Shown one piece after another: positions 17,068-25,062 of a stretch of DNA of 49,145 nt. Both the position numbers and the translations under genes were made by a program. The stretch spans positions 1-49,145 of the forward strand of contig JADGCS010000020.1 in the NCBI GenBank assembly GCA_015228875.1, read 5' to 3'. Below the pieces are notes generated by a model. The model searched no databases and was not told where the DNA came from. It saw nothing but the letters and a program-made list of their open reading frames with translations. This stretch comes from Deltaproteobacteria bacterium. Lineage in GTDB: Bacteria; UBA10199; JADGCS01. Positions within the stretch are counted from its first letter, which is position 1. Every line of letters starts with the position of its first letter.

Positions 17068-18078
17068 TTAAAAAATCACACCCCTTTTTGGAGTGATCTC
17101 TTCCCAGAAGGCCTTGCCCTTTGGTTTGTAATTGAGCACATAACCCTCGCTGTCCCTGTCGACTGTTACCGGCTGCACCTTGATCGCAACGGTCCCCATC
17201 CCTTTTTTGGTATTGAACTGACGGCGTGTTCTAAGCGCCGACTGCACAATCGCCGATCGGATCGCATCATCGCGGCTTCCACCGACACCGCTGATGGCCC
17301 TGCTCCCGTAATAGTACATATCATCATCGATGCGGTGGACCACATGTGAAAACATAATGCGATTCTGATACAGGCTGGTGTCGAGAAAGTCATCGAGGTA
17401 GTTTCCAAATTTTTCTTCGTTTCCGCTTGTGCCGGCAATTTCAATTACGGCATCATGATTTGTGACTTTTTTTGATTCGGCACGACAGTGAGTTTGATCC
17501 TGAGGCTCAAATGTGACCCTGTTAAGCGTGGGAAACACGAAGAGCCACTTTCCCACAAAGACATGAAAAAATTCGTTGGGGGACTGTGTGAGTATGGAGC
17601 GTGTCCATACGGGAAAGGCCATGTGCTGTGCATCATCGTGTGTTGCGATATCCTGGTGGAGCGTTACACAGTCAGCAGAGCCCTTGTGCATGAGAAGGCC
17701 GATAAAGTTGTCGGGTTTTTCAAGACCATCAAGCACTACAGCGCCGCCTGCAAGTAGAAAGAGGCCCTGATCATCAAGGACCGAAAACAGGGCATCCGCT
17801 TCGGCCATGGTATTAACCTCACCGTCCACTTTGTTTAACATGCCTTGAAAGGCCTGGTCGGCCGCGGAGTAAAGGCTGTGTTGTCTCTGTCCGTAGTTTT
17901 TAAAGACATGGCGAAAGGCATCTCTGAGTTCCTGCATGGTCAGACGGTTGTCTGCATCGGAGACGGCCTTCAACCCTACAATTCGCCGGGCAACAGGATG
18001 ACCGCCGTCAATAAGCCCCCGATCAAATCGATCGATAAACTGATCCAGAAAATTTGGTGAGATGACAATGTCGGACAT
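17068..18078 (-). CDS. Unknown 336-residue cytosolic protein
   Basis: No family recognised. The chosen ATG at 18078 (MSDIVISPNFLDQFIDRF) excludes 22 upstream residues that would be read from element C. No signal peptide or membrane helix. Notable blocks are NTMAEADALFSVLDDQGLFLL, a Cys/His patch (DCVTLHQDIATHDDAQHMAF), and a C-terminal region with KVQPVTVDRDSEGYVLNYK. It overlaps no neighbour and lies between the protease (convergent) and cpoB (same strand, after element C copy 2). Confidence 0.7.
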   Translation of the reverse strand: MSDIVISPNFLDQFIDRFDRGLIDGGHPVARRIVGLKAVSDADNRLTMQELRDAFRHVFKNYGQRQHSLYSAADQAFQGMLNKVDGEVNTMAEADALFSVLDDQGLFLLAGGAVVLDGLEKPDNFIGLLMHKGSADCVTLHQDIATHDDAQHMAFPVWTRSILTQSPNEFFHVFVGKWLFVFPTLNRVTFEPQDQTHCRAESKKVTNHDAVIEIAGTSGNEEKFGNYLDDFLDTSLYQNRIMFSHVVHRIDDDMYYYGSRAISGVGGSRDDAIRSAIVQSALRTRRQFNTKKGMGTVAIKVQPVTVDRDSEGYVLNYKPKGKAFWEEITPKRGVIF

Positions 18079-18087
18079 ATGTATGTG

Positions 18088-18239
18088 GTGTCTGTCGGGA
18101 AAGCCCCTGTTTCTCCGGAAGTTTGAAAATTTTGCCGCTTGCAAAATATTTCAAACCCTGAAAAATCATGTCTTTACATTTTGTCACGGGACATGATTTT
18201 TCAGGACTCCTACGAAACAGGGCATTTCCCGACAGACAC
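18088..18239 (+). repeat. Element C, copy 2
   Basis: 152 bp. Outer arms GTGTCTGTCGGGAAAGCCCC and complement (two mismatches), with the same two inner hairpins as copies at 10478 and 26246. The outer-arm bases differ from the other copies on both sides in step. Confidence 0.93.
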
Positions 18240-18275
18240 TCTGTATGCTTTATGGTGTTAAAAAAAACAGTGTTC

Positions 18276-19073
18276 TTACTGCACCATTTTCATTTCAAGT
18301 TCCTGTTGTTTTTTGAGTTCCAGGATCGTGTTTATGCGTGCAATCTGCGCACTTGCCTGAATGGACTCGATGCTCTGCGGGTAGGTGCGGATGACCTTGG
18401 TAAAAAAGGCCACGGCATCTTCGAAAGAATTGAGGTTATAAAACGACAGACCCTGTTTGTAGAGGGCGGTGGGGGCCTTGGCCGATTTTGGTTTTTGGGT
18501 CAGCATTTTTTGATACTGTTTGATGGCCATTGCGTAGTCTGATTGCATAAAATAGGACTCACCAATCCAGAATTGTGCGTAGCTTGTAAAAATGCTTTTG
18601 TTGTTTTCGTCCTGAAATCTTGAAAATTCCTTGATGGCCTTGTCGTAACTTTTTGCATTGATGTATTCGAGCCCCCTTGCGTAGTTTTTATATTCTTCGA
18701 AAAGTTTGGTTGACTCTTTTGAGAGAAGCCCTTCGGTGACAAGTTCCTGCAGTTGTCCGGTGAGAATGGAGATCTGGTCTTCGAGGACCTGCATGCGTGT
18801 CTCGGTATCTGCGATGACGCGGCTTTGCTCTTTTATTTTTTGAAAATTTCTGCCCGTCTCTCCGCTGACCTCCTGAAACTTGGTGATGACCTCGTTGAGT
18901 TGATTTGTCATGGTGGCGAGTGTTTTGCCATGGTTTTCTACGGCAATTTTAATCTCGGTAAGATCGTAGCCGGTGGTCCCTTCTTCTGGCTCTTCGGATT
19001 CTTGTTTTGCGACAACAGAAAGCGAGATGGCAAAAAACAATACAAGCGATGTGAAAAATATTTTTTTGTTCAT
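18276..19073 (-). CDS. cpoB: Tol-Pal system TPR protein CpoB (YbgF)
   Basis: Periplasmic protein that links outer-membrane constriction by Tol-Pal to peptidoglycan synthesis. 265 residues: signal peptide (MNKKIFFTSLVLFFAISLSV), a coiled-coil N-terminal half (about 40-125, with LNEVITKFQEVSGETGRNFQ), and C-terminal TPRs (YDKAIKEFSRFQDE, YAMAIKQYQKML, FEDAVAFFTKVIRTYP). ATG 19073 has AGGAGG at the right spacing. It lies downstream of two pal paralogues, the order usual for tol-pal operons, though with a terminator-like hairpin in between. No tolB is in the window. Confidence 0.92.
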   Translation of the reverse strand: MNKKIFFTSLVLFFAISLSVVAKQESEEPEEGTTGYDLTEIKIAVENHGKTLATMTNQLNEVITKFQEVSGETGRNFQKIKEQSRVIADTETRMQVLEDQISILTGQLQELVTEGLLSKESTKLFEEYKNYARGLEYINAKSYDKAIKEFSRFQDENNKSIFTSYAQFWIGESYFMQSDYAMAIKQYQKMLTQKPKSAKAPTALYKQGLSFYNLNSFEDAVAFFTKVIRTYPQSIESIQASAQIARINTILELKKQQELEMKMVQ

Positions 19074-19087
19074 TTGATCCTCCTGAT

Positions 19088-19129
19088 AAAAAATAAAAAA
19101 AAGGGTTTATCAGATGGCCCGATAAACCC
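19088..19129 (-). terminator. Intrinsic terminator between pal and cpoB
   Basis: On the minus strand, GGGTTTATC, an 8-nt loop, GATAAACCC, then TTTTTTTTATTTTTT. It would limit read-through from pal into cpoB or attenuate it; the run of U reaches almost to the cpoB ribosome-binding site. Confidence 0.8.
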
Positions 19130-19327
19130 CGTTAGAAACAAATGTATGCTTCACCGAACTCTTACACCCCAAGGGACACTCTTGAGACAGGCCCAAAGGG
19201 TACTCCCTTGGGAAGCGCGGTTGATCCCACACATTTATTACGAGGAGAACAACCGCACCCCGACAACCCTGAAGTTTCTCAACATTGAATTGCAGGGTCT
19301 TGTAAAGAGTCTATCGAAAAAGTCCGA

Positions 19328-19747
19328 TTAGCGTCTAAAATCGGCGCGTCGATTTCTCTGCCAGCAGGATTCGTTGCCTTCGCCACAGACGGGTTTTTCT
19401 TCGCCGTAGCTGACGGTATTCATCCTTGATGAGGCCACTCCCAGGTTAGTGAGGTAATCTCTTGCTGCCTCGGCCCTTCGTTGTCCCAATGCCAGGTTGT
19501 ACTCGTTGGTCCCCCTGTTGTCGCAGTTGCCTTCGACAGTGACACTAACACTTTGATTGTTTTTAAGATAGGCCGCATTGCTCTGCATTGAAACAGCGGC
19601 GTCATCTCTGATGTGGGCCTTGTCGTAGTCAAAGTAAACTGATTGAAGTGCGTTTGACGAAAACGAATCACCAATTTTTTTATTTTGACAATTAACAAAG
19701 GCAACGGCCACGATCACGATTACGAAAACGGATATCAGGTTTTTCAT
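19328..19747 (-). CDS. pal: Peptidoglycan-associated lipoprotein, Pal paralogue 1
   Basis: Outer-membrane lipoprotein with an OmpA-type peptidoglycan-binding domain. 139 residues: lipobox VAFVNC; VYFDYDKAHIRDDA; EGNCDNRGTNEYNLALGQRR, where the usual EGHCDERGT reads N for H and N for E while the ligand-binding Asp and Arg remain. It ends SYGEEKPVCGEGNESCWQRN with two conserved Cys. The altered motif separates it from the second copy 238 bp upstream. It should work with TolB/TolR at the division site. Confidence 0.92.
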   Translation of the reverse strand: MKNLISVFVIVIVAVAFVNCQNKKIGDSFSSNALQSVYFDYDKAHIRDDAAVSMQSNAAYLKNNQSVSVTVEGNCDNRGTNEYNLALGQRRAEAARDYLTNLGVASSRMNTVSYGEEKPVCGEGNESCWQRNRRADFRR

Positions 19748-19777
19748 ACACTTCCCCCTCTATATTATTGGTTTTAA

Positions 19778-19821
19778 CCCCTTCGGGACTGTCACCAAAA
19801 ACCGACAGACCCGAAAAGGGG
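19778..19821 (-). terminator. Possible terminator or processing hairpin between the pal genes
   Basis: On the minus strand, CCCCTTTTCGGGTCTGTC, a 10-nt loop, then GACAGTCCCGAAGGGG and TTAAAA. The stem is long, but the U tract is weak. Confidence 0.45.
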
Positions 19822-19985
19822 CTTTATGATAATCAAACAACAAACCACCACAAACTTGACTCTAACTCCCCGAAGGAAGTGCCTCTGTGGTGCGATTAAA
19901 GCCACCGCACTCCAACCAGTTTTGAAATTTTTAGACATCAAAACACGAGCAGCACCTTTTGTTAAAAAGTCAGGTCTTGCCATGA

Positions 19986-20441
19986 TTAATCTCCAAGGCG
20001 AAAATCTGTGCGCCTGTTTGTGTACCAGCAGGACTCGTCGTGCTTTGTGCAGACGGGTCTGTCTTCGCCAAAGCTGACGGTTTTAACTCTTGCCGGGTCG
20101 ACACCATGGGTGACCAGGTAGCTCTTGGAAGACTCGGACCTGCGTGCGCCCAAGGCATAATTGTACTCGGTTGTGCCCCTTTCGTCGCAATGCCCTTCGA
20201 TGGTGACGCTGTTTTTGAGGTGCCCGCCACGGATTGCCTTTGTGGCAAAGTGACGTTTTGAACGCTGCAGATAACGCACGTTTGTATCCATGATTGGAAT
20301 CATATCGCTTCTGATAAATGATTTATCAAAATCGAAATGAATTGTCCTGAGAGCCAGTTTTTTATTTTGGTTGGCACAGCTTGCCAGTGAAAAGGCAACA
20401 GCCAATATGAGCACAATGCCCAATAGATTCTTTGTCTTCAT
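19986..20441 (-). CDS. pal: Peptidoglycan-associated lipoprotein, Pal paralogue 2
   Basis: 151 residues with lipobox [20 protein letters not shown], a 14-residue insertion ([14 protein letters not shown]) before the core [20 protein letters not shown], and the C-terminal [20 protein letters not shown]. The peptidoglycan-binding motif is canonical, so this is the likelier functional Pal. It is first in the minus-strand order pal, pal, cpoB. AGGAGG lies upstream of the ATG. The two Pal copies are clearly diverged, so the duplication is not recent. Confidence 0.93.
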   Translation of the reverse strand: MKTKNLLGIVLILAVAFSLASCANQNKKLALRTIHFDFDKSFIRSDMIPIMDTNVRYLQRSKRHFATKAIRGGHLKNSVTIEGHCDERGTTEYNYALGARRSESSKSYLVTHGVDPARVKTVSFGEDRPVCTKHDESCWYTNRRTDFRLGD

Positions 20442-20640
20442 TTAAAATTCCTCCTTAGTGTGTGTTGGTCAACTTGCTTATTAAAACAAGCCGGTTGCTT
20501 TATTTAATCAAATTAACTGTATTTTTTTATACAAATAAAATAATGACAAAACAGCAACGATGCAAACAAACAAATTTACCAACAAAGTGTGCCGTAGACT
20601 ATAACGAGATTACACAGATCGTCAAGAAATCAGATGAAAA

Positions 20641-20766
20641 TTTATGCATGGGAATTTCAAAGTCGACTGAGCGCGGGTGCATTCCATGCAAAACAGAAGA
20701 AAACAAGAAAGGTGCCGCGTTCCCCAAGGCATTTCCTTCGGGCATAAAAGTCAAGTTAGGAACTTG
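20641..20766 (+). repeat. Dispersed element B, copy 5 (variant)
   Basis: GGAATTTCAAAGTCGACTG start, variant middle with CCCCAAGGCATTTCCTTCGG (as in copy 1), end CAAGTTAGGAACTTG. It sits in the 328-bp divergent gap 20442-20769 and ends 3 nt before the nitrilase ATG. The rest of that gap (20442-20640) is AT-rich and presumably holds the pal promoter; no clear -35/-10 pair was seen. Confidence 0.88.
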
Positions 20767-20769
20767 TTT

Positions 20770-21573
20770 ATGAAAACTAACATCTTAAGAGTCTTGTTTG
20801 TTCAGTCAAAAATAGAAGGCAATCAGCCCTTGGCTGCAAAAAAAAATATTCTCAGGCAGATCAAGGCCAACCTGCATCACAAACCGCATCTTGTTATGCT
20901 TCCAGAGGTCTGTCTTGGAAGTTCTGTGTCAAAAATATGGCACGATTTATATCTTCAAGAATATGATTCTCTCATCATGGAATTAACAGCAATGGCCCAA
21001 GCCGAGGGTGTTTGCTTTTATGGTTCGGCATACAAAGCCCGAGATAAAGGCCTGCCTTACAACACCGCTTTCTTCATTGGTCCTGATCGTGTCAAAAAAT
21101 CATACAACAAGATTCACCTCTTTAAATACCATCACGAACATAAAATTTATGCGTCGGGCGATAGGATAGAAATTTTTAAAACGCCCCTTGGGGTGATTGC
21201 GCCTCTGATATGTTACGACATCCGCTTTCCCGAGTTGATGAGGGAGCAGTGTTTCAGGGGGGCAAAAATGGCCCTCGTCTGTGCCCAATGGCCGCTCGCT
21301 CGCAGAGAACACTGGCTCTGTCTGCTCAGGGCAAGGGCTATTGAAAACCAGATGTTTGTGATCGCCTGCAACGCCACTGGTGTGGTCAACGAAAATATCA
21401 AACTGGGCGGGAGTTCTTGCATCTTTTCTCCGTGGGGTGAATTGATGTATCAAATGAGCGCGACACAAAAAACAGGGGTGATCGAGATAAACACAAACGC
21501 CATCGACGAGACCAGAAAGGCCTATCCATTTTTAAGGGACGCTCGCAGAAAAGATTTTCATTTTGGTCTTTAA
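20770..21573 (+). CDS. Carbon-nitrogen hydrolase (nitrilase superfamily)
   Basis: Cytosolic amidase or omega-amidase-type enzyme hydrolysing C-N bonds of small amides; the exact substrate is unknown. 267 residues with the catalytic triad Glu (LPEVCLGS, about 46), Lys (YNKIHLFKYH, about 114) and Cys (LICYDIRFPELM, about 148). Further conserved blocks are LLRARAIENQMFVIACNATG and GSSCIFSPWGE. ATG 20770 was chosen over the upstream ATG at 20677, whose codons are element B sequence. No ribosome-binding site other than what element B offers. Confidence 0.92.
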   Translation: MKTNILRVLFVQSKIEGNQPLAAKKNILRQIKANLHHKPHLVMLPEVCLGSSVSKIWHDLYLQEYDSLIMELTAMAQAEGVCFYGSAYKARDKGLPYNTAFFIGPDRVKKSYNKIHLFKYHHEHKIYASGDRIEIFKTPLGVIAPLICYDIRFPELMREQCFRGAKMALVCAQWPLARREHWLCLLRARAIENQMFVIACNATGVVNENIKLGGSSCIFSPWGELMYQMSATQKTGVIEINTNAIDETRKAYPFLRDARRKDFHFGL

Positions 21574-21669
21574 GCAGGCAAATGGCGGTCACACTTAAAA
21601 ACGGGTGTTGACCTGCTTACGGCTTTAACATAGCTGCTGTCTCCAGGCGGAAAATTCAACGGAAAAAAC

Positions 21670-22056
21670 ATGAAACGAATCATCTTTATTTCAAGGTCCA
21701 AGCTTTCGCAAAATTTGATGGAGATCATCATCAAGTCTATCAACAAAAAAATCGATTATAAACCGTTAAGCTCCTTAAAGGAACTCTCCAAGGCCCATTA
21801 TTCGCGGCCCGTGCAGATTGTTATTGTGGATAACAATGCTGTCAGAGGAGAAAAAACAAGCGATACCGAATTATTTGGTGCTTTTGAATCGCGGTATTTT
21901 GTAAAGTCAAAAAAAATTTTTCTGCACACAAGAAAAGATGCCATCGACAGAGACCTGCTCGAAAGACACGGCTTTGGTGTCTTTCTCGTCAAGCCCTTTT
22001 TAACAGAAGAACTGATCGACATCATTACAACGGGTTGCTCTGAGTCTGTGTCGTAA
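21670..22056 (+). CDS. Response-regulator receiver-like protein
   Basis: 128 residues with the CheY-like order: a first strand RIIFISRS in place of the usual acidic pair, a candidate phospho-acceptor Asp in VQIVIVDNNAV (about residue 56), a Thr in FLHTRKD, and the Lys-Pro pair in GVFLVKPFLTEEL. The missing acidic pair suggests reduced or no metal binding, so it may be a non-phosphorylated receiver. The next gene downstream encodes a PilZ protein, so the pair may act in one signalling pathway. Confidence 0.7.
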   Translation: MKRIIFISRSKLSQNLMEIIIKSINKKIDYKPLSSLKELSKAHYSRPVQIVIVDNNAVRGEKTSDTELFGAFESRYFVKSKKIFLHTRKDAIDRDLLERHGFGVFLVKPFLTEELIDIITTGCSESVS

Positions 22057-22096
22057 GGACGGTACAGTTTCACAACGTGTGATCAGAGGAAAAAAT

Positions 22097-22438
22097 ATGA
22101 ATCACCGCATTTCCCCCAGAAAGACCCTGCAGACAGGGGTTGTGTTCGAGGACGAGTTTGACGAGGACTTTCTTTACTTTATTTCGAGCGATATTTCTAT
22201 TTCGGGAATATTCATTCAATCCAGGCTTCCCCTTAAGGCAGGGACAAAGGTTTTTTTAAAATTTTGTCTCTTCGTTGATGACAAGCCCATCAGGGTGGCC
22301 GCAGAGGTCATGCGGCAGATCATTCAAAAACGCGGCCCCGGCCGCAAAAAACCGGTGACCCCCGGGATTGGCCTCAAATTTACCGGACTCTCCCAGGAAG
22401 ACTTTAAAAGGGTCGAAAAATTTATGGGCGGGGACTGA
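22097..22438 (+). CDS. PilZ domain protein
   Basis: 113 residues. The c-di-GMP-binding signature is present as HRISPRK (RxxxR-like) at the N-terminus and DISISGIFIQS (D/NxSxxG) about 30 residues on, followed by PGIGLKFTGLS. ATG 22097 follows AGAGGA; an in-frame ATG at 22079 has none. It is probably co-transcribed with the receiver-like gene 40 nt upstream and may act as a c-di-GMP effector for motility or surface behaviour. Confidence 0.87.
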   Translation: MNHRISPRKTLQTGVVFEDEFDEDFLYFISSDISISGIFIQSRLPLKAGTKVFLKFCLFVDDKPIRVAAEVMRQIIQKRGPGRKKPVTPGIGLKFTGLSQEDFKRVEKFMGGD

Positions 22439-22570
22439 CGGGGGCGGAAAAGAAGGAGCCACTTCAGGAGGTCATTTTGTTGTAGGCGAGCGTGCGTCTA
22501 CATTTGAGTATAAGATTTTACCCACGGGGCTCCGAAAAAATCCCTGTCTTAAGCGATCTTTAAGACACCC

Positions 22571-23011
22571 TTATTCAAAAGATTTTTCAAGAGGATTTTT
22601 CCACTTTAGTCTTGGAAATCGTGAAAAATCAGCATCACTTGAGTACAAGGTGCAACCGTGCTCGACAGCAAGGGCCGCCAAATGGGCATCTGAGACAAGA
22701 TTGGCGCTGGCCTGCCCCTTTTTCATCATTTCCTCAAAAAAAGACCAGTGATTATCGGTAGGCACAACGAGTTCTGTTACAGGCTGATCAAACCAGCTCT
22801 GAACACGCACTATTGCCTCTTTGAGCGAAAGAGGTTTTTCAAAAACCCTCTTGCTGGTGCCTATCCGAATAAAGGCGTTGATAACCTCCCAGCACAAACA
22901 AACGCGCTCCCCACCCGACAGACAGGCATCCCACCAGCCTCTGGCTGTTTTGTGAATGGGCGAGGTTTTATCCTCGGCATAAAGAAGAATATTGGCATCT
23001 ACAAGAATCAT
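22571..23011 (-). CDS. vapC: VapC-type PIN-domain toxin
   Basis: Mg-dependent RNase toxin of a type II system. 146 residues: first acidic residue in MILVDANILLYA, a Glu in LCWEVINAFIRIG, then NLVSDAHLAALAVEHG and LYSSDADFSRF completing the acidic pocket. It overlaps the antitoxin by 4 nt (ATGA), as expected for a coupled pair. The C-terminus after the PIN core is intact. Confidence 0.93.
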   Translation of the reverse strand: MILVDANILLYAEDKTSPIHKTARGWWDACLSGGERVCLCWEVINAFIRIGTSKRVFEKPLSLKEAIVRVQSWFDQPVTELVVPTDNHWSFFEEMMKKGQASANLVSDAHLAALAVEHGCTLYSSDADFSRFPRLKWKNPLEKSFE

Positions 23012-23253
23012 CTTTGGTCTTCGCCCTCAATCTCCGAAAGCAGATGCTGAATATTATCAAGATTAATACCCTTTTTAAGACAAAGGGGCCTTGCTTCGGT
23101 TACATAGGCCATGGTTGCGGGGGGACTTTTCACCTGTTTAAGCCCAAGCCGCAAAACATGATTAACAACTGTCTTGAAAGGTTTTTTTAAGGTATTTGAA
23201 AGGGTTTTTATTTTTTGCGAAATATCTTCGTCAATTGTCAGCGTTGTGCGCAT
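23008..23253 (-). CDS. vapB: VapB-type antitoxin
   Basis: 81 residues beginning MRTTLTIDEDISQKIKTLSN, the ribbon-helix-helix DNA-binding region, followed by a C-terminal toxin-binding tail. The start at 23253 (MRTTL) was chosen over an upstream in-frame ATG because it gives the standard beta-strand start. The promoter lies so close that the mRNA would have almost no leader. It should neutralise VapC and repress its own promoter. Confidence 0.88.
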   Translation of the reverse strand: MRTTLTIDEDISQKIKTLSNTLKKPFKTVVNHVLRLGLKQVKSPPATMAYVTEARPLCLKKGINLDNIQHLLSEIEGEDQR

Positions 23254-23261
23254 ACATATCA

Positions 23262-23290
23262 ATTGTACGCAGAATCCAGATTGATGTCGG
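23262..23290 (-). promoter_or_regulatory. vapBC promoter, near-leaderless
   Basis: On the minus strand: CCGACA (23290-23285), 17 bp, TACAAT (23267-23262), then 8 nt to the vapB ATG. A start point 6-8 nt after the -10 would fall at or just before the A of the ATG. An imperfect palindrome, GCGTACAATTGATATGTATG, overlaps the -10 and the start codon and may be the VapB operator. Confidence 0.55.
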
Positions 23291-23417
23291 AGCATAATTT
23301 GGTTTGATGCTAAAACATCAAGTTATGGACTCTCCATGACCACTGCCGTGGTTGCCCCGAATTTGCGGGGATGCTGTCAACTTCAAAAAATGGAGTTTTT
23401 CAACAGCCTGCCAGCAA

Positions 23418-23445
23418 CGGTTCATCCCCGCGTGTGCGGGGAACA
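23418..23445. CRISPR. Orphan type I-E-like CRISPR repeat, possibly a degenerate array
   Basis: CGGTTCATCCCCGCGTGTGC followed by GGGGAACA matches the type I-E consensus shape (GGTT-ATCCCCG...CGGGGAAC). A degenerate partner with the same CCCC-N8-GGGG geometry lies at 23355-23370, and another hairpin at 23497-23508; the three centres are 71 and 69 bp apart. No cas gene and no second intact repeat are present, so this is a relic or a coincidental hairpin. The rest of the 713-bp gap 23254-23966 shows no convincing gene. Confidence 0.35.
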
Positions 23446-23914
23446 TGGTATGGGTTTGACGGGAATACACATTTCCCAAATCTCCCCTGACTGGCACCCC
23501 ATCCGGGGTGCTGATTTCGTTATACCCTGTACCGGTGATGTCGGCATTCGCAAGCTCATGCCTCAATCACCGGCTAATTGCTGAAAACCCTCCGGGTTTT
23601 GCCAAGAACACCCCAACGATCTCATGACTGATCAAAAAACAAAAATTACTGCGCCCGTCTTCAGATATCTGGACACATCGGAGAAATTTGCCTACGAAGT
23701 CCTAGGGTCCCTTGTACGACCCTTCTTCAAGGCATATGACCTCAGGGTGATGCGGCACACATGGACTCCCTCGGTCGTTGTCCGTGCCCACCCTGTATTG
23801 TTCAAACCACTGTGAATCCTGATATGTTTCCGAGCGACGTGCACTTTAAAAAACTGCATAATATCATCGCGTTATTGCTTGATTTGATATAAAATATGTC
23901 AGTCTGTGTGTGTG

Positions 23915-23960
23915 TCAATTGAAACATGCCATTGACAAGATGTTTCAATTGATACATAAT
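23915..23960 (+). promoter_or_regulatory. Promoter and operator of the HTH-antitoxin/doc operon
   Basis: A perfect 13-bp inverted repeat (TCAATTGAAACAT at 23915-23927, ATGTTTCAATTGA at 23940-23952) brackets TTGACA (23932-23937), which is 17 bp from CATAAT (23955-23960). The right half-site lies within the promoter spacer, as in autorepressed toxin-antitoxin operons. Confidence 0.75.
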
Positions 23961-23966
23961 ACCACT

Positions 23967-24227
23967 ATGCGCGCCAAGGCAAAAGATATGTTGTCGGTGA
24001 GAGAAGCGGCTGGGATATTAGGTATCAGCAGGACGCATGTCCTTCGCAAAATCAATGCAGGTGAAATTTTTGCACAAAAAGTGGGACGATCATTTATTAT
24101 TAACACGTCGGATCTTCCCGGTATTCATAAGCCGCTCACAAGCAGGGATAAACAAGAGGTAGAAGCGGCGGTCGACAGAACATTTAAAGAATTTGAAACA
24201 GTCATTCGCAAACTGGGAAAAACCTGA
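23967..24227 (+). CDS. HTH (excisionase-type) antitoxin partner of Doc
   Basis: 86 residues from ATG 23967. A helix-turn-helix of the excisionase/MerR-like type (LSVREAAGILGISRTHVLRK) is followed by a beta wing (VGRSFIINTSDL) and a helical C-terminus that should bind the toxin. The start is ambiguous: 23967 would be leaderless (6 nt from the -10), while ATG 23988 has a weak AAGG. Its TGA overlaps the toxin ATG by one base, implying translational coupling. It probably represses the operon through the palindrome at 23915-23952. Confidence 0.85.
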   Translation: MRAKAKDMLSVREAAGILGISRTHVLRKINAGEIFAQKVGRSFIINTSDLPGIHKPLTSRDKQEVEAAVDRTFKEFETVIRKLGKT

Positions 24228-24643
24228 TGAGAGAACTGACTATCGACCACGTGGAATACATCGCGCATAACATGGCAAAGATAATGATGGAATGGGATGA
24301 GCCGATTCCCGATTTTCTCACACGTTTTCCGGGTAGACTGGAGAGTTGTTTAAAAACTCCGCTGCAGTCCTTTGGAAATAAAGATCTGTATCCAAAACTG
24401 GAAGACAAGGCGGCGATCCTGTTTTATCTCATGGTTAAAAATCATCCGTTTCAAAATGGCAACAAGCGCATTGCAGTGACCGCCCTTTTGACATTCCTTT
24501 ACATCAATAGCAGGTGGTTATCCATTCAAGAGGACGAGCTTTATGAGCTGGCGGTGGATGTGGCAAAAAGCAGACCCGTTATGAAAGCGGGGCTGTTGAT
24601 TATCATAAGGGATGTTTTAAAAAAATACATGATGAAGAGATAA
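24227..24643 (+). CDS. doc: Doc-family (Fic fold) toxin
   Basis: 138 residues with the Fic/Doc core HPFQNGNKRIAVTALLTF at about 73-90 (catalytic His, and the Asn-Lys-Arg that bind phosphate). Upstream are YIAHNMAKIMMEW and LEDKAAILFYLMVKN. Doc proteins phosphorylate EF-Tu and stop translation; Fic relatives AMPylate targets. The QNGNKR form, rather than DANKR, is between the two groups, so the modification type is uncertain. It is fully coupled to the upstream antitoxin. Confidence 0.92.
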   Translation: MRELTIDHVEYIAHNMAKIMMEWDEPIPDFLTRFPGRLESCLKTPLQSFGNKDLYPKLEDKAAILFYLMVKNHPFQNGNKRIAVTALLTFLYINSRWLSIQEDELYELAVDVAKSRPVMKAGLLIIIRDVLKKYMMKR

Positions 24644-24668
24644 CAAGAGATAAACAGACGAGGCCCCG

Positions 24669-25043
24669 TCACAGTGTCTCTTTGATGAGAATTCCCTTGG
24701 GCAGGTGGTCTTCGATGAACTCGATCCATTTGACACCGTAGGAAAAACCCTGCTGTGCGATACGCACCACTACGGCCCTGCAGAATGGAGGGGTGTCTTC
24801 CCTCATGCGGATTTCGATAATTTGATTTGCTTTTAAATCGAGGTGCACCTCTATCAGGGCGCCGCCCAGGGATATATTGAGCATGCGGCCCTCCTTGAGG
24901 GTCTTGTCGCTTAAACCGATAAAAATGGACTGATCGACAGGCAGCCTTTTAAGGATACGCTTTTCTACATCAACACGCGCGGTCCCCTTTGTGTCATCAT
25001 AACAGATGATAAATTTGTCTCTGAGTGTTTTTTTTTCTGTCAT
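24669..25043 (-). CDS. PilZ domain protein
   Basis: 124 residues. KRILKRLPV provides the Arg motif and GRMLNISLGGALIEV the NxSxxG motif, followed by IAQQGFSYGVKWIEF as the closing strands. It lies 60 nt after the prfB stop in the same direction, separated by repeat G. It probably senses c-di-GMP; no output domain is fused. Confidence 0.85.
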   Translation of the reverse strand: MTEKKTLRDKFIICYDDTKGTARVDVEKRILKRLPVDQSIFIGLSDKTLKEGRMLNISLGGALIEVHLDLKANQIIEIRMREDTPPFCRAVVVRIAQQGFSYGVKWIEFIEDHLPKGILIKETL

Positions 25044-25062
25044 AATCAGCCCTCAGTTCCCC

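Noticed and set aside
17948..17986. EF-hand-like DADNRLTMQEL in the unknown 336-residue protein
   Set aside because: The last liganding position of the loop is not acidic and there is no partner hand.
22455..22533. GGAGCC/GGCTCC stem enclosing TGTAG/CTACA between PilZ and vapC
   Set aside because: Short stems with large loops and no U tract; neither a tRNA nor a clear terminator.
23624..23815. 63-codon plus-strand ORF between vapB and the HTH antitoxin
   Set aside because: No ribosome-binding site, no recognisable motif, and its length can arise by chance in a 700-bp gap.
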